In this document: in pieces, positions 34,136 through 44,521 of the stretch
How positions within the stretch are numbered: the first letter of the stretch is position 1
Layout of the letters: each line of letters opens with the position of its first letter
Assembly (NCBI RefSeq): GCF_004362855.1
Contig: NZ_SNXW01000003.1
Span: forward strand, 62,001 to 126,000
Reading direction: 5' to 3'
Length of the DNA: 64,000 bases
Source of the DNA: Aquabacterium commune
Lineage (GTDB): Bacteria; Pseudomonadota; Gammaproteobacteria; Burkholderiales; Burkholderiaceae_C
Translations under genes and position numbers: made by a program
The notes under the pieces: model-generated
What the model saw: only the letters and a program-made list of their open reading frames with translations
What the model was told of the DNA's origin: nothing
The model's database searches: none

Positions 34136-34176
34136 AACGCCCGACCCGCGGTGTCGCCACCGCAGCGTCGGGCGTT
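34136..34176. terminator. Bidirectional terminator between the MAPEG gene and lpd
   Basis: Perfect arms AACGCCCGAC and GTCGGGCGTT enclose an inner hairpin (GCGGTG / CACCGC), giving one long stem. It lies between convergent genes. There is no long T run on either side. Confidence 0.65.
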
Positions 34177-34204
34177 GCCGTGCGTGAGTTGCCTTGCGTG
34201 AGCC

Positions 34205-36070
34205 TCAGCGCTTGCGAACGGGCGGCAAGTCGGTGCAGCTGCCGTGAGCGGCCTCGGCCGCCAGGCCGACACTCTCGCCCAGCGTCGGGTGCGGGTGGAT
34301 GGACTTGCCGATGTCGATCTCGTCGGCGCCCATCTCGATGGCCAGCACCACTTCACCGATCAGGTCACCCGCGTGCGTGCCCACGATGCCACCGCCGACG
34401 ATGCGCCCGGTCTCAGCGTCGAACAGCAGCTTGGTGAAACCTTCCGATCGGCCGTTGGCCAGCGCGCGCCCTGAAGCCGCCCAAGGGAACAGCCCCTTGG
34501 TGACGGACTTGCCCTGCGCCTTGGCCTGCTCTTCGGTCAGGCCCACCCAGGCGATTTCCGGGTCGGTGTAGGCCACGCTCGGGATGACTGTCGCGTCGAA
34601 CGAGGCGGACGCCAACTTGGCATCGCCCAGCAACTCGCCAGCCACCACCTCGGCCGCCACGTGGCCCTCGTGCACGGCCTTGTGCGCCAGCATGGGCTGG
34701 CCGACCAGGTCGCCGATGGCGAACAGGCTGGGCACGTTGGTGCGCATCTGGCGGTCCACCGGAACGAAGCCGCGCTCGTTGACGTTCAGGCCGGCCTTGT
34801 CCCCGCCGAACTTGCGGCCGTTGGGGCTGCGGCCCACGGCTTGCAGCACCAGGTCATAAACGCCGGGCTCGGGTGCGGGCTGACCTTCCTTGGCCGACGC
34901 GAAGGACACCTTGATGCCCTCCGGCGTGGCCTCGGCCGCCACGGTCTTGGTGCCCAGCATGACGCGGTCGAAGCGCGGCGCGTTGAGCTTGTCCCAGACC
35001 TTGACCAGGTCGCGGTCGGCGCCGGGCATGAGCGTGTCGCTCATCTCGACGACGTCGATCTTCGTGCCCGTTTGCGCGCCCAGCGTCGAGTACACCGTGC
35101 CCATCTCCAGGCCGATGATGCCGCCGCCGATGACCAGCATCTTCTGGGGCACATGCGGCAGTTGCAGCGCGCCGGTGGAATCCACCACACGCGGGTCATC
35201 GGGCAGGAAAGGCAGGTGCACCGCTTGCGAGCCCGCGGCCAGGATGGCGCGCTTGAACTTCAGCGTGCGGGTTTCGCCAGACTTGTCCTGCGCCGTGCCG
35301 GTGGTCAGCTCGACCTGCAGCGTGTGCGCATCGATCAGGCTGCCGTAGCCACGCACCACCTCGACCTTGCGCATCTTGGCCATGCCGGCCAGGCCTTGCG
35401 TGAGCTTGCCGGTCACGCCCGATTTGTGGGCGCGCAGCTTGGCCAGGTCCAGCGCCGGTGCACCAAAGCTCACGCCGAGTGCGTCGAAGTGCTTGACCTC
35501 GTCCATGACGGCGGCCACGTGCAGCAGCGCCTTCGACGGGATGCAACCCACGTTCAGGCACACGCCACCCAGCTCGGCATAGCGCTCCACCAGGATGACC
35601 TTGAGCCCCAGGTCGGCAGCGCGGAATGCGGCGCTGTAGCCACCGGGGCCACCGCCGAGCACGAGGACATCGCAGTCGGTGTCGGTGGGGATGGGGCCCG
35701 CGGCGACAGCAGCAGCGGGGGCCGCTGCGGCCGGTACAGGCGATGCCGCAGCGGCTGGTGCCTGCGCAGATGGCGCAGAGGCGGCCGCCGCAGGTGCAGC
35801 CACCGCAGCGCCCTCACCTGCCACGTCCAGCGTCAGGATCAGGTGCCCCTGCCCCACGCGGTCGCCCAGCTTGACCAGGATGTCCTTGACCACACCGGCT
35901 TGCGGCGTGGGCACTTCCATCGAGGCTTTGTCAGACTCCAGCGTGATCAGGCTTTGCTCGGCCGTCACAGACTGCCCCGGCTTGACCAGGATCTCGATGA
36001 TGACCGCGTCGGCGATGTCGCCCAGGTCGGGCACGGGGATGTTCACAGTGCGGGTGTGGTTGGTTGTCAT
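34205..36070 (-). CDS. lpdA: Dihydrolipoyl dehydrogenase (E3) with N-terminal lipoyl domain
   Basis: Flavoprotein of 621 residues that reoxidises dihydrolipoamide in the pyruvate dehydrogenase complex. Residues 1-80 are a biotinyl-lipoyl domain with the lipoylated Lys in [10 protein letters not shown] near residue 50. An Ala/Pro-rich linker (about 85-125) follows. The FAD loop [20 protein letters not shown] is near 132-151, the redox pair is in [13 protein letters not shown] near 166-178, and the NAD loop is in [12 protein letters not shown] near 314. The C-terminal interface His is in [11 protein letters not shown]3 with its own lipoyl domain is typical of betaproteobacterial PDH operons. 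Last gene of aceE-aceF-lpd. Confidence 0.93.
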   Translation of the reverse strand: MTTNHTRTVNIPVPDLGDIADAVIIEILVKPGQSVTAEQSLITLESDKASMEVPTPQAGVVKDILVKLGDRVGQGHLILTLDVAGEGAAVAAPAAAASAPSAQAPAAAASPVPAAAAPAAAVAAGPIPTDTDCDVLVLGGGPGGYSAAFRAADLGLKVILVERYAELGGVCLNVGCIPSKALLHVAAVMDEVKHFDALGVSFGAPALDLAKLRAHKSGVTGKLTQGLAGMAKMRKVEVVRGYGSLIDAHTLQVELTTGTAQDKSGETRTLKFKRAILAAGSQAVHLPFLPDDPRVVDSTGALQLPHVPQKMLVIGGGIIGLEMGTVYSTLGAQTGTKIDVVEMSDTLMPGADRDLVKVWDKLNAPRFDRVMLGTKTVAAEATPEGIKVSFASAKEGQPAPEPGVYDLVLQAVGRSPNGRKFGGDKAGLNVNERGFVPVDRQMRTNVPSLFAIGDLVGQPMLAHKAVHEGHVAAEVVAGELLGDAKLASASFDATVIPSVAYTDPEIAWVGLTEEQAKAQGKSVTKGLFPWAASGRALANGRSEGFTKLLFDAETGRIVGGGIVGTHAGDLIGEVVLAIEMGADEIDIGKSIHPHPTLGESVGLAAEAAHGSCTDLPPVRKR

Positions 36071-36079
36071 GTCAGCCCC

Positions 36080-37426
36080 TTACACCAACGCACGGCGGAA
36101 ATCGGCCAGCAAGCTGGCGAGGTAGGCGTTGAACTTCGCCGCCGAGGCGCCGTCGATGACGCGGTGGTCGTAGCTCAAGCTCAGCGGCACCATCAAACGC
36201 GGCTGGAAGGCTTGGCCGTCCCACACCGGCTTCATGGCCGAGCGGCACACGCCCAGGATGGCCACTTCCGGCGCGTTGATGATGGGCGTGAAGGTCGTGC
36301 CGCCGAAGCCACCCAGCGAGCTGATCGAGAAGCACCCCCCCTGCATGTCGGCCGGCGAGAGCTTGCCGTCGCGGGCCTTGGCGGCCAGCGACGCGGTCTC
36401 CAGCGCCAGCTGCGACAGGCTCTTTTGGTCCACGTCGCGGATGACGGGCACCACCAGGCCGTTGGGCGTGTCGGCCGCGAAGCCGATGTGCACGTAGTTC
36501 TTCAGCACCAGGTCGTCGCCATCCAGCGAGGCGTTGAACTGCGGGAACTTGCGCAGCGCCACCGCACAGGCTTTCAGCAGGAAGGCCAGCAGCGTGAACT
36601 TGGTGCCGGCCTTGGCGTGCTCGCCATTGAGCTGCACGCGGAAGGCCTCCAGCTCGGTGATGTCGGCTTCTTCGTTGTTGGTGACGTGCGGGATGCGCAC
36701 CCAGTTGCGGTGCAGGTTCGCGCCCGAGATCTTCTGGATGCGCGACAGCGGCTTGCGCTCCACCGGGCCGAACTTGGTGAAGTCCACCGAGGGCCAGGGC
36801 AACAGGGTCATGCCGCCCAGGTCAGCGCTGCCCGCGCCTGAAGACGCGGCAGCCGCCGGCGAGGAGGCCTTGGCGATCACGCCCTTGACGAAGTTCTGCA
36901 CGTCGCCCTGGGTGATGCGGCCTTTGGGTCCGGTGCCGGGCACCTTGGCCACGTCCACGCCCAGCTCGCGCGCGAAACGGCGCACCGAGGGCGAGGCATG
37001 GGCCAGCGCGCCGATGACGGCGGGTTCGGCCGGCGGCAGGGCCGCGGTCGGGCTGGTGCGCGGCTGGTCGGCCACCGTGGCGGCCACAGCTGCGGCAGCC
37101 GGTGCCACAGCGGGCGCGGCAGCCGCAGGCGCAGGGCTCACCGATGATGCAGCAGGCGCTGCGGCCGGGGATGCCGTCGCGGCACCCTCGGCCGTCTCCA
37201 GCACGCCCACGATGCTGCCCTGGCTCACCTTGTCGCCCAGCTTCAGTCGCAGCTCTTTCAGCACACCGCCCACCGAGGCGGGCACCTCCATCGAGGCCTT
37301 GTCCGACTCGATGGTGATGAGGCTTTGTTCGGGGCGGATGGTGTCGCCCGGCTTGACGAGCAGTTCGATGACCGCAGCGTCGCTCACGTCCCCGATGTCC
37401 GGGACGGTCAGTTCAATCAGTGCCAT
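36080..37426 (-). CDS. aceF: Pyruvate dehydrogenase E2, dihydrolipoyllysine acetyltransferase
   Basis: E2 core protein of 448 residues. A single lipoyl domain covers residues 1-75, with the lipoylated Lys in [10 protein letters not shown] near 42. A long Ala/Pro linker follows, then the E1/E3-binding domain (SPSVRRFARELGVDVAKVPG and GRITQGDV, about 146-180) and the catalytic domain, with the active-site His in LSYDHRVIDGASAAKFN near residue 420. E. coli AceF has three lipoyl domains; one plus one on E3 fits this operon. The ATG at 37426 (MALIELTV) is ten bases after the aceE stop. The start nine bases before lpd indicates one transcript. Confidence 0.93.
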   Translation of the reverse strand: MALIELTVPDIGDVSDAAVIELLVKPGDTIRPEQSLITIESDKASMEVPASVGGVLKELRLKLGDKVSQGSIVGVLETAEGAATASPAAAPAASSVSPAPAAAAPAVAPAAAAVAATVADQPRTSPTAALPPAEPAVIGALAHASPSVRRFARELGVDVAKVPGTGPKGRITQGDVQNFVKGVIAKASSPAAAASSGAGSADLGGMTLLPWPSVDFTKFGPVERKPLSRIQKISGANLHRNWVRIPHVTNNEEADITELEAFRVQLNGEHAKAGTKFTLLAFLLKACAVALRKFPQFNASLDGDDLVLKNYVHIGFAADTPNGLVVPVIRDVDQKSLSQLALETASLAAKARDGKLSPADMQGGCFSISSLGGFGGTTFTPIINAPEVAILGVCRSAMKPVWDGQAFQPRLMVPLSLSYDHRVIDGASAAKFNAYLASLLADFRRALV

Positions 37427-37436
37427 GTCCAGGTCC

Positions 37437-40151
37437 TCAGGCGTACAGGGGGTTGATCTTGTCGGCGTCGATGCCGTACTTCTTGATCGCTTCGGCGACC
37501 TTGGACACAGGCACCGCACCCTCGTCTGCCAGCGACTTCAAGGCCGCCACCACGATGTAGTGGCGGTTGATCTCGAAGTGCTCACGCAGGCGGAAGCGGA
37601 AGTCGCTGCGGCCAAAGCCGTCGGTGCCCAGCACCTTGAAGCTCCTGCCCCTGGGGATGTACGCCCGGATCTGCTCGGGCAAGGCTTTGACATAGTCGGT
37701 GGACGCCACGACCGGGCCGCTGGTGCGGTCCAGCTGTTGGGTGACGAAAGACACGCGCGGTGCGTCGGTCGGGTGCAGCAGGTTCCAGCGCTCGACGTCC
37801 TGGCCATCGCGGGCCAGCAGGTTGAAGCTAGGGCAGCTCCAGACGTTGGCGCCCACGCCCCACTCGGCTTCCAGCAGTTCCTTGGCGGCCATCGACTCGC
37901 GCAGGATGGAGCCCGAACCCAGCAGGTTGACCTGGAGTTTGTGCTTGGCCACCACGCCGGAATCTGCATCCTGCAGCAGGTACATGCCCCGGATGATCTC
38001 GGCCTCGGTGCCTTGCTTCAGACCCGGCTGTGCGTAGTTCTCGTTGAGCAGCGTCAGGTAGTAGAAGACGTTTTCTTGGCGTTCGACCATGCGCTTGAGG
38101 CCATCCTGGATGATGACGCCCACTTCGTGCGCGAAGCTCGGGTCGTAGCTCAGGCAGTTCGGGATGGTGCCCGCCACCAGCTGGCTGTGGCCGTCTTCGT
38201 GCTGCAGGCCTTCGCCGTTCAGCGTGGTGCGCCCGGAGGTGCCGCCCAGCAGGAAGCCGCGCGCCTGCATGTCACCGGCCGCCCAGGCCAGATCGCCAAT
38301 GCGCTGCAGCCCGAACATCGAGTAGTAGATGTAGAACGGGATCATCACGCGGTTGTTCGTCGAGTACGACGTGGCCGCTGCGATCCACGAGCTCATGCCG
38401 CCCGCTTCGTTGATGCCTTCCTGCAGGATCTGGCCGGCCTTGTCTTCGCGGTAGTACATGACCTGGTCCTTGTCCACCGGGGTGTACTTCTGGCCTTCCG
38501 GCGCGTAGATGCCGATCTGTCGGAACAGGCCTTCCATGCCGAAGGTGCGGGCCTCGTCCACCAGGATGGGCACCACGCGCGGGCCCAGGTTGGCGTCGCG
38601 CAGCAGCGGGGTCAGGCAGCGCACGAAGGCCTGCGTCGTCGAGATCTCACGGCCTTCGGCGGTCGGCTCCAGCACGCTCTGGAAGGCGTCCAGGCCGGGC
38701 ACGGTCAGCGTCTCTTCGGCCTTGGGGCGGCGCTTGGGCAGGTAGCCGCCCAGGGCCTGGCGGCGCTCATGCAGGTACTTCATTTCCGGCGTGTTTTCGG
38801 CCGGTTTGATGAAGGGCAGGTTCGGCAGGTCCTCGTCCGTGACGGGGATGTTGAAGCGGTCGCGGAACAGCTTGATGTCCTCGTCCGTCAGCTTCTTGGT
38901 CTGGTGGGCGGTGTTCTTGCCTTCGCCGCTCTTGCCCATGCCGAAGCCCTTGACCGTCTTGATCAACAGCACGGTCGGCTGGCCTTCGTGGTTCACGGCC
39001 GCGTTGTAGGCCGCATAGACCTTCTGCGGGTCGTGGCCACCGCGTTGCAGGCGCCAGATGTCGTCGTCGGACAGACGCGCCACCATCTCCAGGGCGCGTG
39101 GGTCACGGCCGAAGAAGTGCTGGCGCACAAAGGCGCCGTCGTTGGCCTTGCAGGCCTGGTAGTCGCCGTCCACCATCTCCATCATGATCTTGCGCAGGAT
39201 GCCGTCCTTGTCGCGCGCCAGCAGCGGGTCCCAGTAGGAGCCCCACAGCAGCTTGATCACGTTCCAGCCGGATCCGCGGAACTCGCCTTCGAGCTCCTGC
39301 ACGATCTTGCCGTTGCCACGCACCGGGCCGTCCAGGCGCTGCAGGTTGCAGTTCACCACGAAGATCAGGTTGTCGAGCTTTTCGCGCGCGGCCAGACCGA
39401 TGGCGCCCAGCGATTCGGGCTCGTCCATCTCGCCGTCGCCGCAGAACACCCAGACCTTGCGCTTGGACGTGTCGGCCAGGCCACGGGCATGCAGGTACTT
39501 CAGGAAGCGGGCCTGGTAGATGGCCATGATGGGGCCCAGGCCCATCGACACGGTCGGGAACTGCCAGAACTCCGGCATCAGCTTGGGATGCGGGTAGCTG
39601 GACAGGCCCTTGCCACCGACTTCCTGGCGGAAGTTGTCGAGCTGTTCGGCGGTGATGCGGCCTTCCAGGAAGGCGCGGGCGTAAATGCCGGGGGCCGAGT
39701 GGCCCTGGATGTAGAGCAGGTCACCGCCGTGGTCGGGCGAATCACCGTGCCAGAAATGGTTGAAGCCGATGCCCAGCATCGTGGCCAGCGAGGCAAACGA
39801 CGAAATGTGGCCGCCCAGGTCGCCGCCATCCGGAGGGTTGTGGCGATTGGCCTTGACCACCATGGCCATGGCGTTCCAGCGCATGTAGGTGCGCAGGCGC
39901 TCTTCGATTTCCAGGTTGCCCGGGCAGTGCGCTTCGTCTTCGACCGCGATGGTGTTGACGTAGGCCGTGGTGGCCGAGAAGGGCATGTCGATGCCCGATT
40001 GTCGGGCATGGTCGAGCAGCGTTTCGAGCAGATCGTGGGCGCGTCCGCGGCCCTCGGTCTCGATGACCCCGGACAAGGCGTCGAGCCATTCGCGGGTTTC
40101 CTGGGGATCCTGGTCCTGCAGGGAGGACAGCACGGGATCGTTTGCAGACAT
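37437..40151 (-). CDS. aceE: Pyruvate dehydrogenase E1 component, homodimeric type
   Basis: Thiamine diphosphate-dependent decarboxylase of 904 residues that feeds acetyl groups to E2. The TPP motif begins CGDGEMDEPESLGAIGLA near residue 228 and ends at VNCNLQRLDG near 258-267. The N-terminal region with YVNTI and GHISSFAS is typical of the AceE family (E. coli, 887 residues). The start at 40151 (MSANDPVL) is used because GGAG lies about nine bases upstream in the mRNA; an ATG five codons earlier is possible. First gene of the PDH operon, divergent from a two-component system with a 191-base spacer. Confidence 0.94.
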   Translation of the reverse strand: MSANDPVLSSLQDQDPQETREWLDALSGVIETEGRGRAHDLLETLLDHARQSGIDMPFSATTAYVNTIAVEDEAHCPGNLEIEERLRTYMRWNAMAMVVKANRHNPPDGGDLGGHISSFASLATMLGIGFNHFWHGDSPDHGGDLLYIQGHSAPGIYARAFLEGRITAEQLDNFRQEVGGKGLSSYPHPKLMPEFWQFPTVSMGLGPIMAIYQARFLKYLHARGLADTSKRKVWVFCGDGEMDEPESLGAIGLAAREKLDNLIFVVNCNLQRLDGPVRGNGKIVQELEGEFRGSGWNVIKLLWGSYWDPLLARDKDGILRKIMMEMVDGDYQACKANDGAFVRQHFFGRDPRALEMVARLSDDDIWRLQRGGHDPQKVYAAYNAAVNHEGQPTVLLIKTVKGFGMGKSGEGKNTAHQTKKLTDEDIKLFRDRFNIPVTDEDLPNLPFIKPAENTPEMKYLHERRQALGGYLPKRRPKAEETLTVPGLDAFQSVLEPTAEGREISTTQAFVRCLTPLLRDANLGPRVVPILVDEARTFGMEGLFRQIGIYAPEGQKYTPVDKDQVMYYREDKAGQILQEGINEAGGMSSWIAAATSYSTNNRVMIPFYIYYSMFGLQRIGDLAWAAGDMQARGFLLGGTSGRTTLNGEGLQHEDGHSQLVAGTIPNCLSYDPSFAHEVGVIIQDGLKRMVERQENVFYYLTLLNENYAQPGLKQGTEAEIIRGMYLLQDADSGVVAKHKLQVNLLGSGSILRESMAAKELLEAEWGVGANVWSCPSFNLLARDGQDVERWNLLHPTDAPRVSFVTQQLDRTSGPVVASTDYVKALPEQIRAYIPRGRSFKVLGTDGFGRSDFRFRLREHFEINRHYIVVAALKSLADEGAVPVSKVAEAIKKYGIDADKINPLYA

Positions 40152-40178
40152 GGGTTCAGTCTCCATTGGATTTGGCAT

Positions 40179-40197
40179 GTGGTCTGAGTGTGACCAC
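40179..40197. promoter_or_regulatory. Inverted repeat upstream of aceE
   Basis: GTGGTC and GACCAC separated by seven bases, 28 bases upstream of the aceE start in the spacer shared with the kinase gene. It may be an operator for the PDH operon. The arms share the TGGTC/GACCA character of GntR-family sites but with wider spacing, so the identity of a binding protein is open. Confidence 0.35.
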
Positions 40198-40342
40198 TGC
40201 CGCCAATCGCTTGCCGTGGATAAACGGGGCGATTTCGGTTGCAACGAGGTGTGCGCGCAACAGGGTGGCGCTGCGGCACCCGCGCACTATAACCAAATCA
40301 ACCGGGCCTCCAGATGTGGAATCCCGCACCGATAATCCGAGG

Positions 40343-42928
40343 ATGCCTTTTTCCGCTTCCACGCCAACACCCAGCCCGGTGCCGCCACCGCCTCCGGGAC
40401 AAACCAGCCGCCTGTTCTGGCGCTGGTGGCGCAAACAAACGCCCAGCCAGCAGGACCGCTACGCCACGCTGGGCCCGCTGGTGTCCGTGCTGCTGTTCCT
40501 CGTGGCCATCATTGCGGCCTTCTGGTACCTGCGCAACGAGGAAATCGAACGCGAGCAGGAATCCGTCAAACGCGACACCGAAGTCGTGCAGCAGCAAATT
40601 CGGATGCGGCTGGTGGAAAACCAGGAGCAATTGCTGCGCATGGCCCGCGAAATTGCCATGAAACCGGCCAGCACCGAGGCATTCACCCGCCAAGCCGGTG
40701 ATTTTGTGCGGGCACGTCCAGAGGTCACCAGCGTGACCTGGGTGCAGGCCGATGCACGCGTGCGGGCCTACCGCAGCGCCCTGAGTTTGTCCATGGACCC
40801 AGACGCCCCTGGCGACGACACCAGCACAGACACCCGGCTGGACTGGCGCGAGCAATTCCCCGGCGGCGAGCCCATGCAGGCCTTCCAGCAGACCCGTGAG
40901 CGTGGCTCAGCGGTGTACTCGCGCCCCTACATCAACGCCCAGGGCGCGCGGACCATCCAGCTGCACATGCCCCTGGTGGACCGCCAGGGCTTTGCCGGCA
41001 CGCTGGTGACCGAGTACGCGCTGGAATCGCTGATGCGCTACCTGGTGCCCCGCGAGATCGCCAGCCGCCACGCCATGAGCCTGGTCGAGGTCAGCGGCGT
41101 GGTGCTGACCAGCACGGTGGGTGGGGTCAATGAGCGTTCGGCCAAACCCACCTTCGTGCACGACGTGGTGGTCACCCCGGTGGGCAACGGCCTGATTTTG
41201 CGCGGCATGGGCTTTCGCACCTCGTCCAACCTGATCGGCAACACCCTGTTCTGGATGGTCGTGGCGCTTTCGGGCTTCACGCTCTGGACGCTCATGGGCA
41301 CGCTGCGCCACATGCGCCGCCGCTCGCAGATCCAGAAAACCCTGGTGCAGGAAACCAACTTCCGCCGGGCCATGGAAAATTCCATGCTCACCGGCATGCG
41401 CACCATCGACCTCGAAGGCCGCATCACCTACGTGAACCCGGCTTTCTGCGCGATGTCAGGCTTCTCGGAAGAAGAGTTGATCGGCTGCGTGCCGCCCTAC
41501 CCTTATTGGCCCAAAGACCGCCTCGAAGAATTCAACCGAATGTTCCAGCAGGAATTGCTGGGCCGCAGCCCGATGGGCGGCATCGAGGTCGTCATGCAAC
41601 GCCGCGACGGCAGCCAGTTCGACGCCCGCATGTACGTTTCGCCGCTGATCGACGCCCAGGGCGACCAGACCGGCTGGATGACCTCGGTCACCAACATCAC
41701 GGAAGCCAAGCGCGTGCGCGACCAGCTCACGGCAGCGCATGAACGCTTCACCACCGTGCTGGAAGGCCTGGACGCGGCCGTGTCCGTGGTGTCGGTGCAG
41801 CGCGGCGAACTGCTGTTCGCCAACCGTTCCTACCGCCTGTGGTTCGGTGCCAACCCCGACGCCCACGTGCAGCTGACCGGGGGCCAGGTCATGCCCGACG
41901 AGGTGATCGACGGCGACGAGTCGGTCGATGATTTCGGCGGTCTGCCTGCCCATTCGCTGACCAATGCCGGCAGCGACACCCGCGAAGTCTTCATGGAAGG
42001 CGTGCAGAAGTGGTTCGACGTGCGCGCCCGCTACGTGCAATGGACCGACGGCAACCTCGCCCAGATGCTGATCGCCACCGACGTCACCGTGCGCCGCCAG
42101 AGCGAAGAGGCCGCCGCCCGTCAGGCCGAGAAGTCCCAGTTCACCAGCCGCCTCATCACCATGGGCGAAATGGCCTCGACCGTGGCCCACGAGCTCAACC
42201 AGCCGCTGGCGGCCATCTCCAACTACTGCAGCGGCATGATCAGTCGCGTGCAGGCCGGCAGCATAGACAACGAACAACTCGTCGGCGCGCTGGAAAAGAC
42301 CTCGCGCCAGGCGCAGCGGGCTGGACAGATCATCCACCGCATCCGCCAGTTCGTGAAGCGCTCCGAGCCGCAACGCCAGCCCTGCCGCGTGCGCGACATC
42401 ACCGACGCCGTGCTGGAACTCGCCGTTTTCGAGATGAAGCGCCGCCGCGTCACGCTCAACACGGCCGTGGCCAACCGCCTGCCGCAGCTGTCGGCCGACC
42501 CCATCCTGATCGAGCAGGTGCTGCTGAACTTGCTGAAAAATGCGGCAGAAGCCATCGATTCGGCACAGATGCCACAGTCGCGTCGCCTGATCGACCTCCG
42601 CGTGCAGCTGCGCAAAACCGAGGAGCAAGGCCAGGTCGTCGAGTTCTCCGTGACCGACGGCGGCCCGGGCATGAAAGAGGAGATGCTGGCCCGCTTGTTC
42701 GAGGCTTTCCACTCGACCAAGGCCGAGGGCCTAGGGATAGGCCTGAGCCTTTGCCGGTCCATCATCGAGTCCCACCATGGCCGAATCAAGGCAGAGAACA
42801 TCTACAATGGACCATCGGTGACAGGGTGTCGTTTCACATTCACCCTGCCCGTTGACAACGGCGCCGTGGCCGACTTCGCCGACTCGGGCCTGCCTCCCTC
42901 CAACGATTTGCTTGCCGACAACCCATGA
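40343..42928 (+). CDS. PAS-domain sensor histidine kinase (FixL/DctS-like)
   Basis: Membrane histidine kinase of 861 residues. A proline-rich N-terminus is followed by a membrane helix at about 43-63, a periplasmic sensing region of about 230 residues, and a second helix near 297-320. Then come two PAS domains (about 340-460, with ITYVNPAFCAMSGFSEEELIG, and about 470-590). The phosphorylated His616 is in STVAHELNQPLAA. The ATPase domain shows LLNLLKNAAEA, DGGPGM and GLGIGLSLC. The H-box type is shared with FixL, DctS and TodS kinases that pair with FixJ-type regulators, and such a regulator overlaps its stop. Start MPFSAS has CGAGG just upstream. Divergent from the PDH operon. Confidence 0.9.
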   Translation: MPFSASTPTPSPVPPPPPGQTSRLFWRWWRKQTPSQQDRYATLGPLVSVLLFLVAIIAAFWYLRNEEIEREQESVKRDTEVVQQQIRMRLVENQEQLLRMAREIAMKPASTEAFTRQAGDFVRARPEVTSVTWVQADARVRAYRSALSLSMDPDAPGDDTSTDTRLDWREQFPGGEPMQAFQQTRERGSAVYSRPYINAQGARTIQLHMPLVDRQGFAGTLVTEYALESLMRYLVPREIASRHAMSLVEVSGVVLTSTVGGVNERSAKPTFVHDVVVTPVGNGLILRGMGFRTSSNLIGNTLFWMVVALSGFTLWTLMGTLRHMRRRSQIQKTLVQETNFRRAMENSMLTGMRTIDLEGRITYVNPAFCAMSGFSEEELIGCVPPYPYWPKDRLEEFNRMFQQELLGRSPMGGIEVVMQRRDGSQFDARMYVSPLIDAQGDQTGWMTSVTNITEAKRVRDQLTAAHERFTTVLEGLDAAVSVVSVQRGELLFANRSYRLWFGANPDAHVQLTGGQVMPDEVIDGDESVDDFGGLPAHSLTNAGSDTREVFMEGVQKWFDVRARYVQWTDGNLAQMLIATDVTVRRQSEEAAARQAEKSQFTSRLITMGEMASTVAHELNQPLAAISNYCSGMISRVQAGSIDNEQLVGALEKTSRQAQRAGQIIHRIRQFVKRSEPQRQPCRVRDITDAVLELAVFEMKRRRVTLNTAVANRLPQLSADPILIEQVLLNLLKNAAEAIDSAQMPQSRRLIDLRVQLRKTEEQGQVVEFSVTDGGPGMKEEMLARLFEAFHSTKAEGLGIGLSLCRSIIESHHGRIKAENIYNGPSVTGCRFTFTLPVDNGAVADFADSGLPPSNDLLADNP

Positions 42929-43563
42929 GCTTGATCCCCAAAAAAGGCACTGTGTATGTGGTGGATGACGACGAGGCCGTGCGCGACTCGTTGCAATGGC
43001 TGCTGGAGGGCAAGGACTACCGCGTGCGCTGCTTCGAATCGGCCGAGTCCTTCCTCGCCCGCTTCGACCCCCGCGAAGTCGCCTGCCTGATCGCCGACAT
43101 CCGCATGGACGGCATGAGCGGCCTGGAGCTGCAAGACAAGCTGCTGGAGCGCAAGTCCCCGCTGCCCATCGTCTTCATCACCGGTCACGGCGACGTGCCC
43201 ATGGCCGTGAACACGATGAAGAAAGGCGCAATGGACTTCATCGAGAAGCCTTTCAAGGAAGACGCCCTGGTCGCCCTGGTCGAGCGCATGCTCGATCAAG
43301 CCCGCAGCGCCTTCTCGCAATCGCAGGAAGCCGCCAGCCGCGAAGCCCTGCTGTCGCGCCTGACCACCCGCGAAGCCCAGGTGCTGGAGCGCATCGTCGC
43401 CGGACGCCTGAACAAGCAGATCGCGGATGACTTGGGCATCTCCATCAAGACGGTGGAAGCCCACCGCGCCAACGTGATGGAAAAGCTCAACGCCAACACC
43501 GTGGCCGACCTGCTGAAAATCGCCCTCGGTGCCAACGCCCCGGCGGCCGGCGCCACCAAGTGA
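42925..43563 (+). CDS. FixJ-family response regulator
   Basis: DNA-binding response regulator of 212 residues. The receiver domain has the acidic pair in VVDDDEAVRD (about 12-21), the phosphorylated Asp58 in LIADIRMDGMSG, Thr in VFITGHGDVPMAV near 87-99 and Lys in FIEKPFKEDALV near 109-120. The LuxR-type HTH is in LTTREAQVLERIVAGRLNKQ to TVEAHRANVMEKL at about 150-190. Its ATG overlaps the kinase stop (ATGA), so the two are co-translated. The likely regulon includes the divergent PDH operon, but that is inference from position. Confidence 0.93.
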   Translation: MSLIPKKGTVYVVDDDEAVRDSLQWLLEGKDYRVRCFESAESFLARFDPREVACLIADIRMDGMSGLELQDKLLERKSPLPIVFITGHGDVPMAVNTMKKGAMDFIEKPFKEDALVALVERMLDQARSAFSQSQEAASREALLSRLTTREAQVLERIVAGRLNKQIADDLGISIKTVEAHRANVMEKLNANTVADLLKIALGANAPAAGATK

Positions 43564-43598
43564 ATCTGGGTCAGCGCCCTCGGCGCTGCGCACGATGG

Positions 43599-43623
43599 AA
43601 GGCCGCCCACCCGCGGCCTTTTT
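43599..43623 (+). terminator. Rho-independent terminator of the two-component operon
   Basis: Stem AAGGCCGC / GCGGCCTT with a six-base loop, running into five T. Further pairing of ATGGAA with TTCCAT outside it is possible. It ends the kinase-regulator transcript ahead of folD. Confidence 0.85.
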
Positions 43624-43660
43624 CCATTCCTGAACCTCAAGCCCCCACGGAGCCCACCCC

Positions 43661-44521
43661 ATGACCGCCCAACTCATCGACGGCAACGCCCTGTCCAAGC
43701 AACTGCGTGGCGAAGTCGCCCAGCGCGCCGCCGCGCTCACGGCCAAGGGCACGAAGCCTGGCCTGGCCGTCGTCCTGGTGGGCGACAACCCGGCCAGCCA
43801 GGTCTATGTGCGCAACAAGGTCAAGGCCTGCGAGGACGCCGGCTTCAAGTCGGTGCTGGAGAAGTACGAGGCCGGCTTGAGCGAGGCCGAGCTGCTGGCC
43901 CGCGTCGAGGCGCTCAACAACGACCCGAGCATCCACGGCATCCTGGTGCAGTTGCCCCTGCCCAAGCACATCGACGACCACAAGGTGATCGAAGCCATCT
44001 CGCCGCTGAAGGACGTGGACGGTTTCCACGTCGCCAGCGCCGGCGCCCTGATGGTCGGCGAAGTCGGCTTCAAGGCCTGCACGCCCTACGGCTGCATGAA
44101 GATGCTCGAATCCATCGGCATGAAAGACCTGCGCGGCAAGCACGCGGTGGTGATCGGGCGCTCCAACATCGTCGGCAAGCCCATGGCGATGATGCTGCTG
44201 GCCGCCAACGCCACCGTCACCGTCACCCACAGCGGCACGGCCGACCTGGGCGCCATGACCCGCCAGGCCGACATCGTGGTCGCCGCCGTGGGCAGGCGCA
44301 ATGTGCTGACGGCCGACATGGTCAAGCCCGGCGCCGTGGTCATCGACGTGGGCATGAACCGCGACGACGAAGGCAAGCTCTGCGGCGACGTGGACTTCGC
44401 TGGCGTGAAGGAAGTGGCAGGCCACATCACCCCCGTGCCCGGCGGGGTCGGCCCCATGACGATTACCATGTTGCTGGTCAACACCATGGAAGCGGCCGAA
44501 CGTGCCGCTGCCGCAGCATGA
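43661..44521 (+). CDS. folD: Bifunctional methylenetetrahydrofolate dehydrogenase/cyclohydrolase
   Basis: One-carbon enzyme of 286 residues that interconverts methylene-, methenyl- and formyl-tetrahydrofolate with NADP. Signatures are [19 protein letters not shown] near residues 39-57 (catalytic Lys), the [12 protein letters not shown] segment near 88-99, PYGCMKMLE near 143, and the NADP loop [18 protein letters not shown] near 162-179. [15 protein letters not shown] is near the C-terminus. The TGA overlaps the start of the oligopeptidase gene. Confidence 0.94.
   Translation: MTAQLIDGNALSKQLRGEVAQRAAALTAKGTKPGLAVVLVGDNPASQVYVRNKVKACEDAGFKSVLEKYEAGLSEAELLARVEALNNDPSIHGILVQLPLPKHIDDHKVIEAISPLKDVDGFHVASAGALMVGEVGFKACTPYGCMKMLESIGMKDLRGKHAVVIGRSNIVGKPMAMMLLAANATVTVTHSGTADLGAMTRQADIVVAAVGRRNVLTADMVKPGAVVIDVGMNRDDEGKLCGDVDFAGVKEVAGHITPVPGGVGPMTITMLLVNTMEAAERAAAAA

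Noticed and set aside
36534-40187. 1217-codon open frame on the + strand opposite aceF and aceE
   Set aside because: It is antisense to two unmistakable PDH genes and has no recognisable motif.
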